Below, one piece after another: positions 50,301 to 59,744 of a DNA stretch of 64,000 nucleotides. The notes below the pieces were generated by a model. That model did no database searches, had not been told where the DNA came from, and saw nothing but the letters and a program-made list of their open reading frames with translations. This DNA is from G963691835 sp963691835 (GTDB taxonomy: Bacteria > Pseudomonadota > Alphaproteobacteria > Thalassobaculales > Thalassobaculaceae), in the NCBI GenBank assembly GCA_963691835.1, contig OY829383.1:2480001-2544000 (forward strand), in the 5' to 3' direction. The translations under genes and the position numbers were made by a program. How positions within the stretch are numbered: the stretch's first letter is position 1; each line of letters begins with the position of its first letter.

Positions 50301-50975
50301 TTATGCCGCATGTGCGGCTGCTCGCAAATCCTGGAAACGGTGAACGGCAAAGGCTGTCCCGATGACCGGCGCCGCGAGGTTCAGAACCGGAATGCTGGCG
50401 ATGACCGCGATGATGACCCCGGTAAGGAACACCGCACCGGAATGTGTCTTGCGGAAGGTTTTGAATTCGGCGGGCTCCATACGTCGGCCGGCGACGATTT
50501 CCATGTACTCACGGCCAAGCAGCCAGCCGTTAAGGCCATAGAAAAGAACAAGATTCAGCCCTGGGACAAAAATGTAGAGGGGCAAAACCAACAGGTTGAG
50601 AGCGACCGCCGCCGCAAACAAGCGAAGCGCCGAGGCCAGCGATTCGCCGACTCCGACCGCGCGGCCCTCGCCGAGAGCGGGGTAGTGGGTGCTTTCCACC
50701 GCATCAGCCACGCGATCGACGAACAGTCCGCTCACCACATTCGTGATGGCTGGAAACAGCATCATCGTGGCAACGAAAACCGCAATGGCCCCGAGACTGG
50801 CCAGGACGCCGTCGATCCAACCGATCCCGACGAGACCGATTCCATCGATCACAGACCACACCGTGGCGGTTACCGCGGCGACCAGAAGCAATGTGGCGCC
50901 GACGGAGGTCAACACCACGCCCCTCAGCCGGGGATCGGACAGTTGAGCAAAAGCGCGGGAGAGGGATCGAAGCAT
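50301..50975 (-). CDS. EI24 domain-containing (CysZ-like) membrane protein
   Basis: Multi-pass membrane protein of the EI24/CysZ family; CysZ mediates sulfate uptake, but that role is not certain for this copy. The N-terminus MLRSLSRAFAQLSDPRLRGVV is characteristic. Hydrophobic segments lie near residues 20-44, 48-75, 115-150 and 185-210. The family motif ALRLFAAAVALNLLVLPLYIFVPG and NGWLLGREYMEIVAGRRM are visible. ATG 50975 is chosen for the family-like N-terminus. ATG 51008 would add 11 residues. It diverges from the PfkB kinase gene. Confidence 0.85.
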   Translation of the reverse strand: MLRSLSRAFAQLSDPRLRGVVLTSVGATLLLVAAVTATVWSVIDGIGLVGIGWIDGVLASLGAIAVFVATMMLFPAITNVVSGLFVDRVADAVESTHYPALGEGRAVGVGESLASALRLFAAAVALNLLVLPLYIFVPGLNLVLFYGLNGWLLGREYMEIVAGRRMEPAEFKTFRKTHSGAVFLTGVIIAVIASIPVLNLAAPVIGTAFAVHRFQDLRAAAHAA

Positions 50976-51172
50976 GTCAGACCTGAGGATGGGGATGGTG
51001 AAGGGCATATGGGGACGGGACCGCCGTTCGGCAGCGATCGATCCCCTACCAGCCCGGATTGCCGTCGCGGGGCCTCCCGTGTACGGTCTCGCGCGGTCGA
51101 GCACAATGGGTGGCTGTTTTCGCACCACTCCCGAGTCCCACTGGCGAAACCTGTCCTCCCGGAGCCCCTTGC

Positions 51173-52165
51173 ATGAGTGAGAAGTCCATCGACGTGACCG
51201 GCATCGGTAATGCAATCGTCGACATCATCGCCCAGACAACTGACGAGAAGTTGGCTGAACTCAATGTGCAGAAGGGGGCAATGACCCTGGTTGAGGAGGA
51301 CCGGGCTGCGTTTCTCTATGACAACTCCGGTCCTGCGATCGAGATGTCTGGCGGATCGGCAGGCAACACCATCGCCGGAATTGCGGGCCTGGGCGGGCGT
51401 GCCGCCTACATCGGCAAGATCCGCGACGACGCCTTCGGGCGGGTCTTTCGGCACGACATCAAGGCCCTTGGCGTTGCTTTCGATACGGCCTCCGCGACCG
51501 ACGGTCCGTCAACCGCGCAGAGCCTTGTTCTGGTGACCCCGGACGCTCAGCGGTCCATGAACACCTATCTCGGCGCATGCGTGAACCTGACACCGGACGA
51601 TGTGGATGAGGAGACAATCGCCGCCAGCAAGGTGGTGTATCTGGAGGGGTATCTGTGGGACCGGCCGCATGCGAAGGACGCCTTCCGGAAAGCCGCGAAA
51701 CTGACCCATGATCATGGCGGCAAGGTTTCGCTGACGCTCTCGGACGGTTTCTGTGTCGGCCGCCACAGGGCGGAGTTCCTGGATCTGGTGGAGAACCACG
51801 TCGACATCCTTTTCGCCAATGAGGATGAGATCACCGCCCTTTACGAAATTGATGACTTCGACGCCGCAGTCGAGGAGACACGGAAACGGTGCGAAGTGGC
51901 TGCACTCACCCGCGGTGAGCGCGGCTCGGTCTTGATCGGGCCAAGCGATGTGGTCGCCGTCGACGCGGAGAAACCTGACCGGGTCGTCGATACGACCGGG
52001 GCTGGCGACCTCTACGCGTCTGGCGTTTTGTTCGGCTTGACCCGCGGCATGGACCTCCACACCTGTGGCCGGATCGGTGGCTTGGCGGCGGCTGAGGTTA
52101 TCTCCCACTACGGCGCGCGCCCGGAAACGGACCTTGCGGCCCTCGTGGCTGCTAGACTCGGTTAG
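51173..52165 (+). CDS. Adenosine kinase / PfkB-type carbohydrate kinase
   Basis: Ribokinase-family kinase of 330 residues, closest in pattern to alphaproteobacterial adenosine kinases. It shows GIGNAIVDIIAQ at the N-terminus, the substrate glycine motif SGGSAGNTIAGIAGLGGRAAYIGKI and the C-terminal PfkB signature DTTGAGDLYASGVLFGL with the catalytic Asp. The FANEDEITALY strand is also typical. GGAG lies eight bases before ATG 51173. It is followed at 32 bases by an AmpG-like permease on the same strand. Confidence 0.88.
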   Translation: MSEKSIDVTGIGNAIVDIIAQTTDEKLAELNVQKGAMTLVEEDRAAFLYDNSGPAIEMSGGSAGNTIAGIAGLGGRAAYIGKIRDDAFGRVFRHDIKALGVAFDTASATDGPSTAQSLVLVTPDAQRSMNTYLGACVNLTPDDVDEETIAASKVVYLEGYLWDRPHAKDAFRKAAKLTHDHGGKVSLTLSDGFCVGRHRAEFLDLVENHVDILFANEDEITALYEIDDFDAAVEETRKRCEVAALTRGERGSVLIGPSDVVAVDAEKPDRVVDTTGAGDLYASGVLFGLTRGMDLHTCGRIGGLAAAEVISHYGARPETDLAALVAARLG

Positions 52166-52197
52166 CCGATGATCGGTACGGCGGTGGCGGAGACGGC

Positions 52198-53496
52198 ATG
52201 ACCGACTGGCTCAACAGCTTCGGTGTCTATTTCAAACGGCCGTTGATCGTCGTCCTCATCCTCGGCTTTTCGTCGGGTCTTCCGCTCGCCCTCACGTTTT
52301 CGACGCTCAGCGTCTGGATGGCGGAAGAGGGTGTGGATCTCACGACGATCGGCATCTTCGTGCTGGTTGGCACACCCTACACGCTGAAGTTTCTTTGGGC
52401 CCCACTGATCGACCGGGCCGCTTTGCCGCCGCTGACCCGGTGGCTTGGACAGCGGCGCGGTTGGATGGTCGCCACGCAGCTCGCCATGATGGCGGCTCTG
52501 CTGGCATTGGGCGCATCCGATCCCGTCGCGGCACCCTATGCCACGGCGCTTGCGGCGGTCGTCGTCTCGTTCCTGTCGGCGACCCAGGACATCGTCATCG
52601 ACGCCTACCGTATCGAGAGCGTGGAGGAGGCGGACCAAGGGGCCGGGGCAGCAATGATCGTTTTCGGCTACCGGATCGGCATGCTGGTCTCAGGGGCTGG
52701 TGCACTGCTGCTGGCCGACCAAATGAGCTGGATGGCGACTTATGCCATCATGGCCGCCCTGATGTTGGTCGGCATGATCACCATTCTGGCGAGCCCCGAG
52801 CCAGACCGGCCGCCGCTTGAACCGCTGGCCGGTCTCTCCCGCGTGGATCAGGCGCGCCGCTGGGTCTTCGACGCGGTGTTCCGGCCGTTTCTTGAGTTCA
52901 TGCAGCGCCAGGGATGGATCGCGATCCTGGTGTTCATCCTTCTGTACAAGCTCGGGGATGCCTTTGCCGGAGCCATGGCCAATCCGTTCTACGTGGATTT
53001 GGGATTCACAAAGACGGAGATCGCCAGCGTGACCAAGGCGTTCGGGTTGGCGTCGACGTTGGCCGGGCTGTTTCTCGGCGGTCTGATGGTCAGCCGGATG
53101 CCGATCCTCTGGGCGCTCGTCATCTGCGGGGTCCTTCAGGCCGCGTCCAATCTGATGTTTGCGGTGCAGGCTGCGGTCGGAAACGATATCGCGGTGCTGA
53201 GCGTCACCGTCGCGGTCGAGAACGTGACCGGCGGCATGGGGACGGCGGCTTTCGTGGCCTACATGTCCCGGCTGACGAACATCGCATTTACCGCAACTCA
53301 GTACGCGCTGCTGAGCTCATTCATGGCCGTCGGCCGCACGTTCCTGTCCAGCGGAAGCGGGTTCAGCGCCGACTCATTGGGCTGGGTCGGTTTCTTCATC
53401 GCCTCGGCGTTCGTGGCGATACCCGGTCTCGTGATGTTGTTCTGGATGATGCGCGCCCTGCCGACCCACGCGGACAGGGCCGTGCCCTCACGCTAA
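52198..53496 (+). CDS. MFS transporter, AmpG-like muropeptide permease
   Basis: A 12-helix major-facilitator protein of 432 residues resembling AmpG, which imports anhydro-muropeptides for wall recycling. Evidence is the N-terminal GFSSGLPLALTFSTLSVWMAEEGVDLTTIG, then TPYTLKFLWAPLIDR, FLSATQDIVIDAYRIE (a signature of the AmpG/acetyl-CoA transporter group), and LYKLGDAFAGAMANPFYVDLGFTKTEIASV. No other wall-recycling gene is adjacent, so the substrate remains a family inference. Confidence 0.88.
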   Translation: MTDWLNSFGVYFKRPLIVVLILGFSSGLPLALTFSTLSVWMAEEGVDLTTIGIFVLVGTPYTLKFLWAPLIDRAALPPLTRWLGQRRGWMVATQLAMMAALLALGASDPVAAPYATALAAVVVSFLSATQDIVIDAYRIESVEEADQGAGAAMIVFGYRIGMLVSGAGALLLADQMSWMATYAIMAALMLVGMITILASPEPDRPPLEPLAGLSRVDQARRWVFDAVFRPFLEFMQRQGWIAILVFILLYKLGDAFAGAMANPFYVDLGFTKTEIASVTKAFGLASTLAGLFLGGLMVSRMPILWALVICGVLQAASNLMFAVQAAVGNDIAVLSVTVAVENVTGGMGTAAFVAYMSRLTNIAFTATQYALLSSFMAVGRTFLSSGSGFSADSLGWVGFFIASAFVAIPGLVMLFWMMRALPTHADRAVPSR

Positions 53497-53506
53497 GTTC
53501 TGCCGC

Positions 53507-54550
53507 CTATTGGTTCCGCTCCCGGTGAACTTTCAGGTAGGAGCCCGCCTGCCGGGAGCCGTTCCACCGCGCCGTCTCCCACCATTCGACCGCCATCTCC
53601 ATGTCCTGTGGGACGCCGACCCCCGACATGTGGATGAACCCAAGCATGAATTGTGCGAACGCGTCGCCTTTGTCGGCACCTTTTTGGAACCACTTCAACG
53701 CCTCTTCGAAGTCTTGCTCCGACTGGTAGATCTGACCCATGGCCGTGAACGCGCGCGGGTCCTCCGCCTCAGCGGCACGCATGATGTAGGACTTGGCCAA
53801 AGCCCGGTCGGCGGTGACCAGACGCCCTTGCAGATGGATCAGCCCCAGGGTGACCATGGCGTTGCTGCTGCCATGCTCGTCCGCCGCCTCGCGAAGAAGG
53901 TCCAAGCCTTGTTGAACCGCCTCGTCGGAGGCGCCTTCCTGCGCGATCTTCAGCACCCGCATTGCATAAGTGATCATCGCCTCTGGGGAGCCCTCGGCGA
54001 TCATGGTCTCGAATGTCTTGCGGACCCGCTTCGGGCTCTCGGGGCCGGCACCGCCTGGAAGGAATTCCAGCGCCGCCTCGATCTTGACGGCCTCATCACC
54101 GCCTTTCAGCGCGCCCAGCAGCATCTCCCAGGCGCCTTCGGCGTCCCGGTCCACGTACTGTCCACGACCCAGCAGCCGGGCATAGGCGAGCATGGCGGGC
54201 GGATACTCCGCCTCGGCCGCCTGCTGCATCAGATCCACGGCCCGGTCGTGCTCCTCAGCCGAAATCGCGGCGTAGGCGAGCGTCAGGGCAAGTTTCGGAT
54301 CGTCCGGTGTGGTCGCAAGGGCGGCTTCGCAGGTCTCGACAGCGACCCGGATGCCGTCTTCAAGCTTCAAACGGTCATCCATGGTGATGGGCGGGACCGT
54401 GCCCCGGAACCACGTCCGGACGGTGGAGACCTTGTCAATGCAGGCCTCCGCTTGGGTTTCGGCATGGGCCACCGATGGTGCAAGTCCTGCTACCGAAACC
54501 AGGCTTGCGACGGCGAATGACACGGAGAGTGCGGCGGCGACGGGGCGCAT
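53507..54550 (-). CDS. Secreted Sel1/tetratricopeptide-type repeat protein
   Basis: A 347-residue secreted protein. The signal peptide (AAALSVSFAVASLVSVAGLAPSVAHA) ends near residue 30. From about residue 85 there are solenoid repeats of Sel1 type: YPPAMLAYARLLGRGQYVDRDAEGAWEML, SSNAMVTLGLIHLQGRLVTADRALAKSYI, RAFTAMGQIYQSEQDFEEALKWF, AFAQFMLGFIHMSGVGVPQDMEMAVEWW. Such repeats mediate protein contacts, and the partner is unknown. It converges with the AmpG-like gene ten bases away. Confidence 0.85.
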   Translation of the reverse strand: MRPVAAALSVSFAVASLVSVAGLAPSVAHAETQAEACIDKVSTVRTWFRGTVPPITMDDRLKLEDGIRVAVETCEAALATTPDDPKLALTLAYAAISAEEHDRAVDLMQQAAEAEYPPAMLAYARLLGRGQYVDRDAEGAWEMLLGALKGGDEAVKIEAALEFLPGGAGPESPKRVRKTFETMIAEGSPEAMITYAMRVLKIAQEGASDEAVQQGLDLLREAADEHGSSNAMVTLGLIHLQGRLVTADRALAKSYIMRAAEAEDPRAFTAMGQIYQSEQDFEEALKWFQKGADKGDAFAQFMLGFIHMSGVGVPQDMEMAVEWWETARWNGSRQAGSYLKVHRERNQ

Positions 54551-54648
54551 GGAACGCTCCTTGGATGCTGTTTCCTCGGCGGCGACTCTAGCCTGAGACG
54601 GAGGCCGGGGAACCGCAAATCGGCGTTACCGGAAAATGTGTCGCTCTC

Positions 54649-55563
54649 TCAGCGGGCCACGGGGGGCTGCCGGACCTCTCCCATGACCTTGCGTTCCCGG
54701 TGGAACACATAGAGACCCGAGGCGACGACGATGCCCGCGCCCAGGACGGTGAACAGGTCGGGGAGATCGCCGAAGAAGAGGAACCCGGCCCCCGTCATCC
54801 AGACGATGTAGGTGTAGTTGAACGGGGCGAGCAGGGACGCAGGTGCGTACTTGTGTGCGGCGATTAGCAACCAGTGTCCGACACCGCCGGCCACCCCCAT
54901 GGCCAACAGGGCGGCCCATTGTCCGACTGTCTCCGGCGTGACCCAGACAAAGGGAAGGAGTGGTGCCAGCACAACGATGCCAAGGATGGGCGTCAGAAGG
55001 ATCGAAGTCTCCGCGCTCTCGTATCCAGCGACTTTGCGGGTTTGGATCTGATAGAGCGCAACAGCGGCGGCATTCATCAGCGAGAAAACAACGGCCCAGT
55101 GCATCACGCCCAGACCGGGCCGTACGATCACGAGGACTCCAAGAAAGCCGACGATGATGGCGGCCCATCTGCGGGCGCCGACCCGCTCTCCCAGCAAGGG
55201 AACCGACAGGGCCGCGACCAGCAAGGGGATGAGGAAGAAGATCGCCGCCGTCTCGGCGAGTTGCAGCCACCGGAGCGCCAGAAAATTGAACAGGGTGGCG
55301 AGCAGGATCAGCACACCACGGCCCAACTGGGTCCACGGCATCTGTGTTCGCATCACCGCCACGCCCCGCGCCGGCAGCAGGACAATCGCCGCCAGAACGA
55401 AGTGCCCGGCGAACCGGGCCCATACGATCTGGGTGGAGTCCATTCCCTGGGAGAGATACTTCGCGCAAGAGTCCAACCCGGCGAAGAACACGAACGCCGC
55501 CGCCATCAGGGCTATGCCCCTGAGACGTTTGTCGTCCTCATAGGATGCGGCGGTCGTTGCCAT
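54649..55563 (-). CDS. DMT family (EamA) transporter
   Basis: Ten-helix drug/metabolite exporter with two EamA repeats in 304 residues. It shows GIALMAAAFVFFAGLDSCAKYLSQ at the start, IVWARFAGHFVLAAIVLLP, the first-repeat end RRWAAIIVGFLGVLVIVRPG and the second repeat GHWLLIAAHKYAPASLLAPFNYTYIVWMTGAGFLFFGDLPDLFTVLGAGIVVASGLYV. The substrate is unknown. ATG 55563 is preferred over one 14 codons upstream because the protein becomes family-like from there. It diverges from prpF across 74 bases. Confidence 0.9.
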   Translation of the reverse strand: MATTAASYEDDKRLRGIALMAAAFVFFAGLDSCAKYLSQGMDSTQIVWARFAGHFVLAAIVLLPARGVAVMRTQMPWTQLGRGVLILLATLFNFLALRWLQLAETAAIFFLIPLLVAALSVPLLGERVGARRWAAIIVGFLGVLVIVRPGLGVMHWAVVFSLMNAAAVALYQIQTRKVAGYESAETSILLTPILGIVVLAPLLPFVWVTPETVGQWAALLAMGVAGGVGHWLLIAAHKYAPASLLAPFNYTYIVWMTGAGFLFFGDLPDLFTVLGAGIVVASGLYVFHRERKVMGEVRQPPVAR

Positions 55564-55637
55564 GATTTTGGGTACCGGGTTGGCGCTTACGGCCCGAACG
55601 GGCACAGTCGAACCTAGACCGAAGGAGGTGCCGGGAA

Positions 55638-56825
55638 ATGTCCCAATTCCGCATACCAGCCATCTTCATGCGCGGTGGCTCCAGCAAAGGGGTGTTCTTT
55701 CATGCCGAAGATGTTCCGCCCGCCGGCGCGGATCGCGACCGTCTGTTCCTGGAGGCGATCGGCAGTCCCGACATCTACGGACGCCAGCTCAATGGGATGG
55801 GTGGCGGGATATCCTCCGTATCGAAATGCGTCGTGATTGGCCCGTCGAGCAGGCCCGATGCGGATGTGGATTACACCTTCGGCCAAGTCGCTGTAGACAG
55901 CCCCGTGGTCGATTACGGAGCCAACTGCGGCAACCTCTCCTCGGCCGTCGGCCCCTTTTCGATCGACACGGGACGGGTGTCGGTTCCCGACGGAGCGTCC
56001 GAGCACGTGGTCCGCATTCACAACACCAACACCTCGAAGATCATTCATGCCACCGTTCCGGTATCCGGGGCCTCTGCGGCGGTGACGGGGGACTTCGTCA
56101 TTCCGGGTGTCGATGGATCGGGCGCGCGCATCCGTCTCGATTTCCTTGAACCGGGAGGTGCTGTGACGTCCGGCTTGCTGCCAAGCGGACGGGTGCTGGA
56201 CACCTTGGATCTCGGTGGTGACGACGGCTCGATCGAGGCCACGGTGATTGACGCCGCCACGCCTTGCGTCTTCGTGGCGGCTGCTCGACTGGGCCTTACG
56301 GGAACGGAGTCGATCGCCGAGATTGAAGGCAATCGAGCTGTTATGGACCGGCTGGAACGTATTCGGCGTGTCGCCGGTGTGGCGATGGGCATAGCCGACA
56401 ATCCGGACGCGGTTCCTCTGTCAGTTCCCAAGGTCGGGTTCGTCTCCGCGCCAGCAAATTGGCGCACGATCGCCGGTCACCCGATGGAGGCGGGGTCAAG
56501 CGATCTCTCGGCCAGAGTCGTGTCGATGGGGACCATTCACCGTGTTCTGCCATTGACCGTCGCGATGTGCCTCGCCGTTGCCGCCCGGATTGAGGGCAGC
56601 GTTCCGAACCGGTGTCTCGCCGCCGGCGCCACCGCTGCATCCAGTGACGTTCGGCTCGCCAACCCATCCGGCGTGCTTCCCGTGGCGGCCGTGGCGGGTA
56701 TGGAAGATGGTGTTTGGGTCGCCCGCTCGGTAACGGTCTATCGCACGGCCCGAGCGCTGATGAGGGGCGAGGTCCTCGTACCGTCTGACCCGTTCGGCTT
56801 TGCCGGAAAGGCGGCAGTCGCCTAG
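55638..56825 (+). CDS. prpF: PrpF family isomerase (2-methylaconitate / 4-oxalomesaconate tautomerase type)
   Basis: Cofactor-independent isomerase with two diaminopimelate-epimerase-like domains, moving a double bond in a methylaconitate-like acid. The N-terminus IPAIFMRGGSSKGVFFHAEDVP is the family hallmark, followed by LNGMGGGISSVSKCVVIG, VVDYGANCGNLSSAVGPF (Cys-containing active loop) and the C-terminal SVTVYRTARALMRGEVLVP. Length 395 fits PrpF. AAGGAGGTG is nine bases before ATG. No methylcitrate-cycle genes are adjacent, so the precise substrate, and hence the symbol, is tentative. Confidence 0.85.
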   Translation: MSQFRIPAIFMRGGSSKGVFFHAEDVPPAGADRDRLFLEAIGSPDIYGRQLNGMGGGISSVSKCVVIGPSSRPDADVDYTFGQVAVDSPVVDYGANCGNLSSAVGPFSIDTGRVSVPDGASEHVVRIHNTNTSKIIHATVPVSGASAAVTGDFVIPGVDGSGARIRLDFLEPGGAVTSGLLPSGRVLDTLDLGGDDGSIEATVIDAATPCVFVAAARLGLTGTESIAEIEGNRAVMDRLERIRRVAGVAMGIADNPDAVPLSVPKVGFVSAPANWRTIAGHPMEAGSSDLSARVVSMGTIHRVLPLTVAMCLAVAARIEGSVPNRCLAAGATAASSDVRLANPSGVLPVAAVAGMEDGVWVARSVTVYRTARALMRGEVLVPSDPFGFAGKAAVA

Positions 56826-56862
56826 ACTAACTGTTGGGTACCGATGCATGTTTTGGTGAGTA

Positions 56863-58272
56863 ATGAGCAGTTCCAACCCGATTTCCGCTGTCCTCGACCG
56901 GGTCGACGCCGGACTTGATCAGTCCGTCGAACGTCTTTTCGACATTCTCCGTATTCCGAGCATCAGCACCGATCCGGCCTACAGTGCGGACGTGCAGAAG
57001 GGTGCGGACTGGATGCGCGACACGCTTTCCTCGCTGGGTTTCGCGGCAGAGGTCCGGCCGACCAACGGCCATCCGATGGTGGTCGCCCGGTATGAGGGAC
57101 CGCCGGGCGCACCGCATGTGCTCTACTACGGTCACTACGATGTACAGCCGCCGGACCCTCTGGATCTTTGGGACTCGCACCCGTTCGAGCCGGTTCTGGT
57201 CGAGGCTGAGCGCGGTAAGCGCATCGTGGCCCGTGGCGCGGTGGACGATAAGGGTCAGGTGATGACCTGGATCGAGGCGTTCCGGGCCTGGCGGGAGGAG
57301 ACCGGCGGTCTCCCCATCGGAGTCACGGTTCTGCTCGAGGGGGAAGAGGAAACCGGCAGCCCAAGCTTCGATCCTTTCCTGGAGGCCAACGTGGCCGAAT
57401 TGGGAGCGGATGTGTGCGTGGTTTGCGACACGGGCATGTGGGACATCGACACCCCGGCGGTCTCCTACATGCTGCGCGGCATGGTCTACATGGAGGTGAC
57501 CATCAAGGGACCGAGCCGCGACCTCCACTCCGGCATGTATGGTGGCGGTGTCGTCAACCCGCTGAACGCGCTCGCAAGGATTCTCGGCGAGTTGCACGAT
57601 GACCAGGGCCGCGTGATGGTCCCCAGTTTTTACGACGGTGTCATGCCGGTGGGCGCGAACGAGAAGGCGCAGTGGGACGCACTTGGCTTTGATGAAGCGG
57701 CGTTCCTGGCGGAAGTGGGCATGGAGGCGCGGGGCGGAGAGGCCGGGTTCTCCGCTCTGGAACGTCTTTGGGCCCGGCCGACCTGCGATGTGAACGGGAT
57801 GTGGGGTGGCTATACCGGGGCTGGATCGAAAACCGTGATCCCCTCGGACGCCAACGCCAAGGTCAGTTTCCGGCTGGTGCCCGATCAGGATCCGGACGTG
57901 GTCGCCGCCGGGTTCGAGTCCTTCATCCGCGACCGTCTGCCGCCCGGCTTTACGGCGAGCTTTCAGATCAACGGGTCCGGTCCGGCGATCCGGGTGCCAA
58001 CCGACTCTCCTTATTTGCAGGGAGCACTGAAGGCGTTGCGTGAGGAGTACGACCGCGATGCCGTGTTGATCGGTTGTGGTGGGTCCATTCCGGCCGTCGG
58101 TTCGATCAAGCGGCTGCTGGGCATCGATTCCCTGCTGGTTGGGTTCGGCCTTGAGGATGACCGGGTGCACAGCCCGAACGAGAAGTTCGAGTTCGCGTGT
58201 TATCACCGGGGCATCCGAAGCAATGCGCTTCTGATCAAGCACCTTGCCGCCGCCGGCAAGACTGGCGGATAG
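56863..58272 (+). CDS. M20 family metallopeptidase (dipeptidase)
   Basis: Di-zinc exopeptidase of 469 residues. Metal ligands and catalytic residues are visible in YYGHYDVQPPDPLDLWDSHPFEP (His and Asp), RGAVDDKGQ (bridging Asp), LLEGEEETGSPSFDPFL (catalytic Glu and ligand Glu), CDTGMWDIDTP (Asp), and the last His in DDRVHSPNEKFEFACYHRG. The dimerisation or lid domain lies at about 195-370. It is related to carnosinase-like cytosolic dipeptidases. It is 11 bases upstream of a GGDEF gene, suggesting a shared transcript. Confidence 0.92.
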   Translation: MSSSNPISAVLDRVDAGLDQSVERLFDILRIPSISTDPAYSADVQKGADWMRDTLSSLGFAAEVRPTNGHPMVVARYEGPPGAPHVLYYGHYDVQPPDPLDLWDSHPFEPVLVEAERGKRIVARGAVDDKGQVMTWIEAFRAWREETGGLPIGVTVLLEGEEETGSPSFDPFLEANVAELGADVCVVCDTGMWDIDTPAVSYMLRGMVYMEVTIKGPSRDLHSGMYGGGVVNPLNALARILGELHDDQGRVMVPSFYDGVMPVGANEKAQWDALGFDEAAFLAEVGMEARGGEAGFSALERLWARPTCDVNGMWGGYTGAGSKTVIPSDANAKVSFRLVPDQDPDVVAAGFESFIRDRLPPGFTASFQINGSGPAIRVPTDSPYLQGALKALREEYDRDAVLIGCGGSIPAVGSIKRLLGIDSLLVGFGLEDDRVHSPNEKFEFACYHRGIRSNALLIKHLAAAGKTGG

Positions 58273-58283
58273 GGGCTGCGGCG

Positions 58284-59741
58284 ATGCCGGTGTTCCATCG
58301 CGAGTTTGAGGAGAACATCGAGCGCCATACGGCGAACGGCGCCATTCACCAGCTTTTGCGTCATTGGCTGGAAGACAGCAGCAGCGGCATCCCGACTGAT
58401 TCGGCGTTCATCGCAAAGGCGCTTGGGTGGTGTGGCGCAAACCTCATGATCCTCGATCCGACGAAGGATGGTGACTACACCTATCGCCACTACGGCGAGT
58501 CCATCGCCAAGGCGTCGGGCTTCGACCTGACGGGCAAGCGGACGAGCACGCTATCGAGCAATGTCGGCCGTTATTTCGCCGCTTGCTACGATCAGGTCGT
58601 GACCAACCGCCGGCCGCTCTACACCATTCACAAGGCCAGTCACGCGCCGGCGGTGCATTCTTGGGAACGCCTGATCCTGCCCCTTGAAAGCGCCGGCGGC
58701 GTCACGCTGGCGGTTTACAACCGGCCCCTCGAGTACCGTCAGCAACTTGTCGAAGGCATCCTGCGGGCGACCCCCAGCGGCATCCTGGCGCTGGAAGCCA
58801 AACGGGACGAGGCCGGCACCATTGTCGATTTCTCCCTGATCGTTACCAATCCGGCGGTCGAGGCCTACACCGGGATGACCCGGCAAGAGATCGAGCAGTC
58901 GACACTGCTGACCGTGTTTCCGGACATGGGCGCCAGCGGGACATTCGACATGTGCGTCCGGATTGTCGAGACGGGGGAGAACGAATCCATCGAACAACCG
59001 GACTGGCGCCACGATGAGGAAAGGTACTACCTCCTGGGCGGCTCCAAGGTCGGTGACGGCATGGTCCTGTGCGCGACGGACGTTACCGAGCAGCGCCGGG
59101 CGATCGAAAGGGTGGAGCAACAGCGCGCTGAGCTCAGCTTCATCAACAGCCAGTTGGAGCATCAGGCCTCGGAGTTGGTCGCCCTGTCGGAGTCCCTGGA
59201 CGCGGCGCGTGCCGAGATGGAGCGATTGGCCACCACCGACACCATGACCGGAATCCCGAACCGCCGGGCGTTCATGGAATTCGCCGACGGGGCCGTGACA
59301 GCAGCGACCGAGACAGGGCAGCCGGTCGCGATCATTCTGGCGGACATCGACCGCTTCAAGTCCGTCAATGACCGCTTCGGTCACGCGGTCGGTGATTCCG
59401 TCATAAAGGCGTTCGCGGCCTCGCTCGCTGGAATCGCCGATGCGAACGGTGGCAAGGCTGGGCGGATCGGCGGAGAGGAGTTCGCAGTTATCCTTCCCGG
59501 CTTCGACTGCGATCGAGCGGCCTACGCCGCCGAGGAGATGCGGCGGGAGGTGGATGCGACGGAGGTTTGGACCGACAAACAGGTCCTTCGTTTCACGGCC
59601 AGTTTCGGCGTGGTATCCGAAGTGCCGACGGAACGCTCGCTGGACGATCTTCTGAACCTGGCGGACGAAGCGCTCTACGAGTCCAAGACGGGCGGCCGGA
59701 ACCAGGTGTCCCTCCGGTCCACCCGCCGTTCAGGAGGTTGA
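58284..59741 (+). CDS. PAS-GGDEF diguanylate cyclase
   Basis: Predicted c-di-GMP synthase of 485 residues. An N-terminal PAS-like sensor (about 1-140, IAKALGWCGANLMILDPTKDGDYTYRHYG) and a second PAS (about 150-275, GILRATPSGILALEAKRDEAGTIVDFSLIVTNPAVEAYTG) precede a coiled coil (about 280-320). The GGDEF domain then has DTMTGIPNRRAFMEF, ILADIDRFKSVNDRFGHAVGD and active loop RIGGEEFAVILPG. The inhibitory RxxD site is not seen upstream of GGEEF (the stretch reads ADANGGKAG), so product inhibition may be weak. Its gene is three bases upstream of the KDPG aldolase gene, an odd pairing. Confidence 0.92.
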   Translation: MPVFHREFEENIERHTANGAIHQLLRHWLEDSSSGIPTDSAFIAKALGWCGANLMILDPTKDGDYTYRHYGESIAKASGFDLTGKRTSTLSSNVGRYFAACYDQVVTNRRPLYTIHKASHAPAVHSWERLILPLESAGGVTLAVYNRPLEYRQQLVEGILRATPSGILALEAKRDEAGTIVDFSLIVTNPAVEAYTGMTRQEIEQSTLLTVFPDMGASGTFDMCVRIVETGENESIEQPDWRHDEERYYLLGGSKVGDGMVLCATDVTEQRRAIERVEQQRAELSFINSQLEHQASELVALSESLDAARAEMERLATTDTMTGIPNRRAFMEFADGAVTAATETGQPVAIILADIDRFKSVNDRFGHAVGDSVIKAFAASLAGIADANGGKAGRIGGEEFAVILPGFDCDRAAYAAEEMRREVDATEVWTDKQVLRFTASFGVVSEVPTERSLDDLLNLADEALYESKTGGRNQVSLRSTRRSGG

Positions 59742-59744
59742 GAC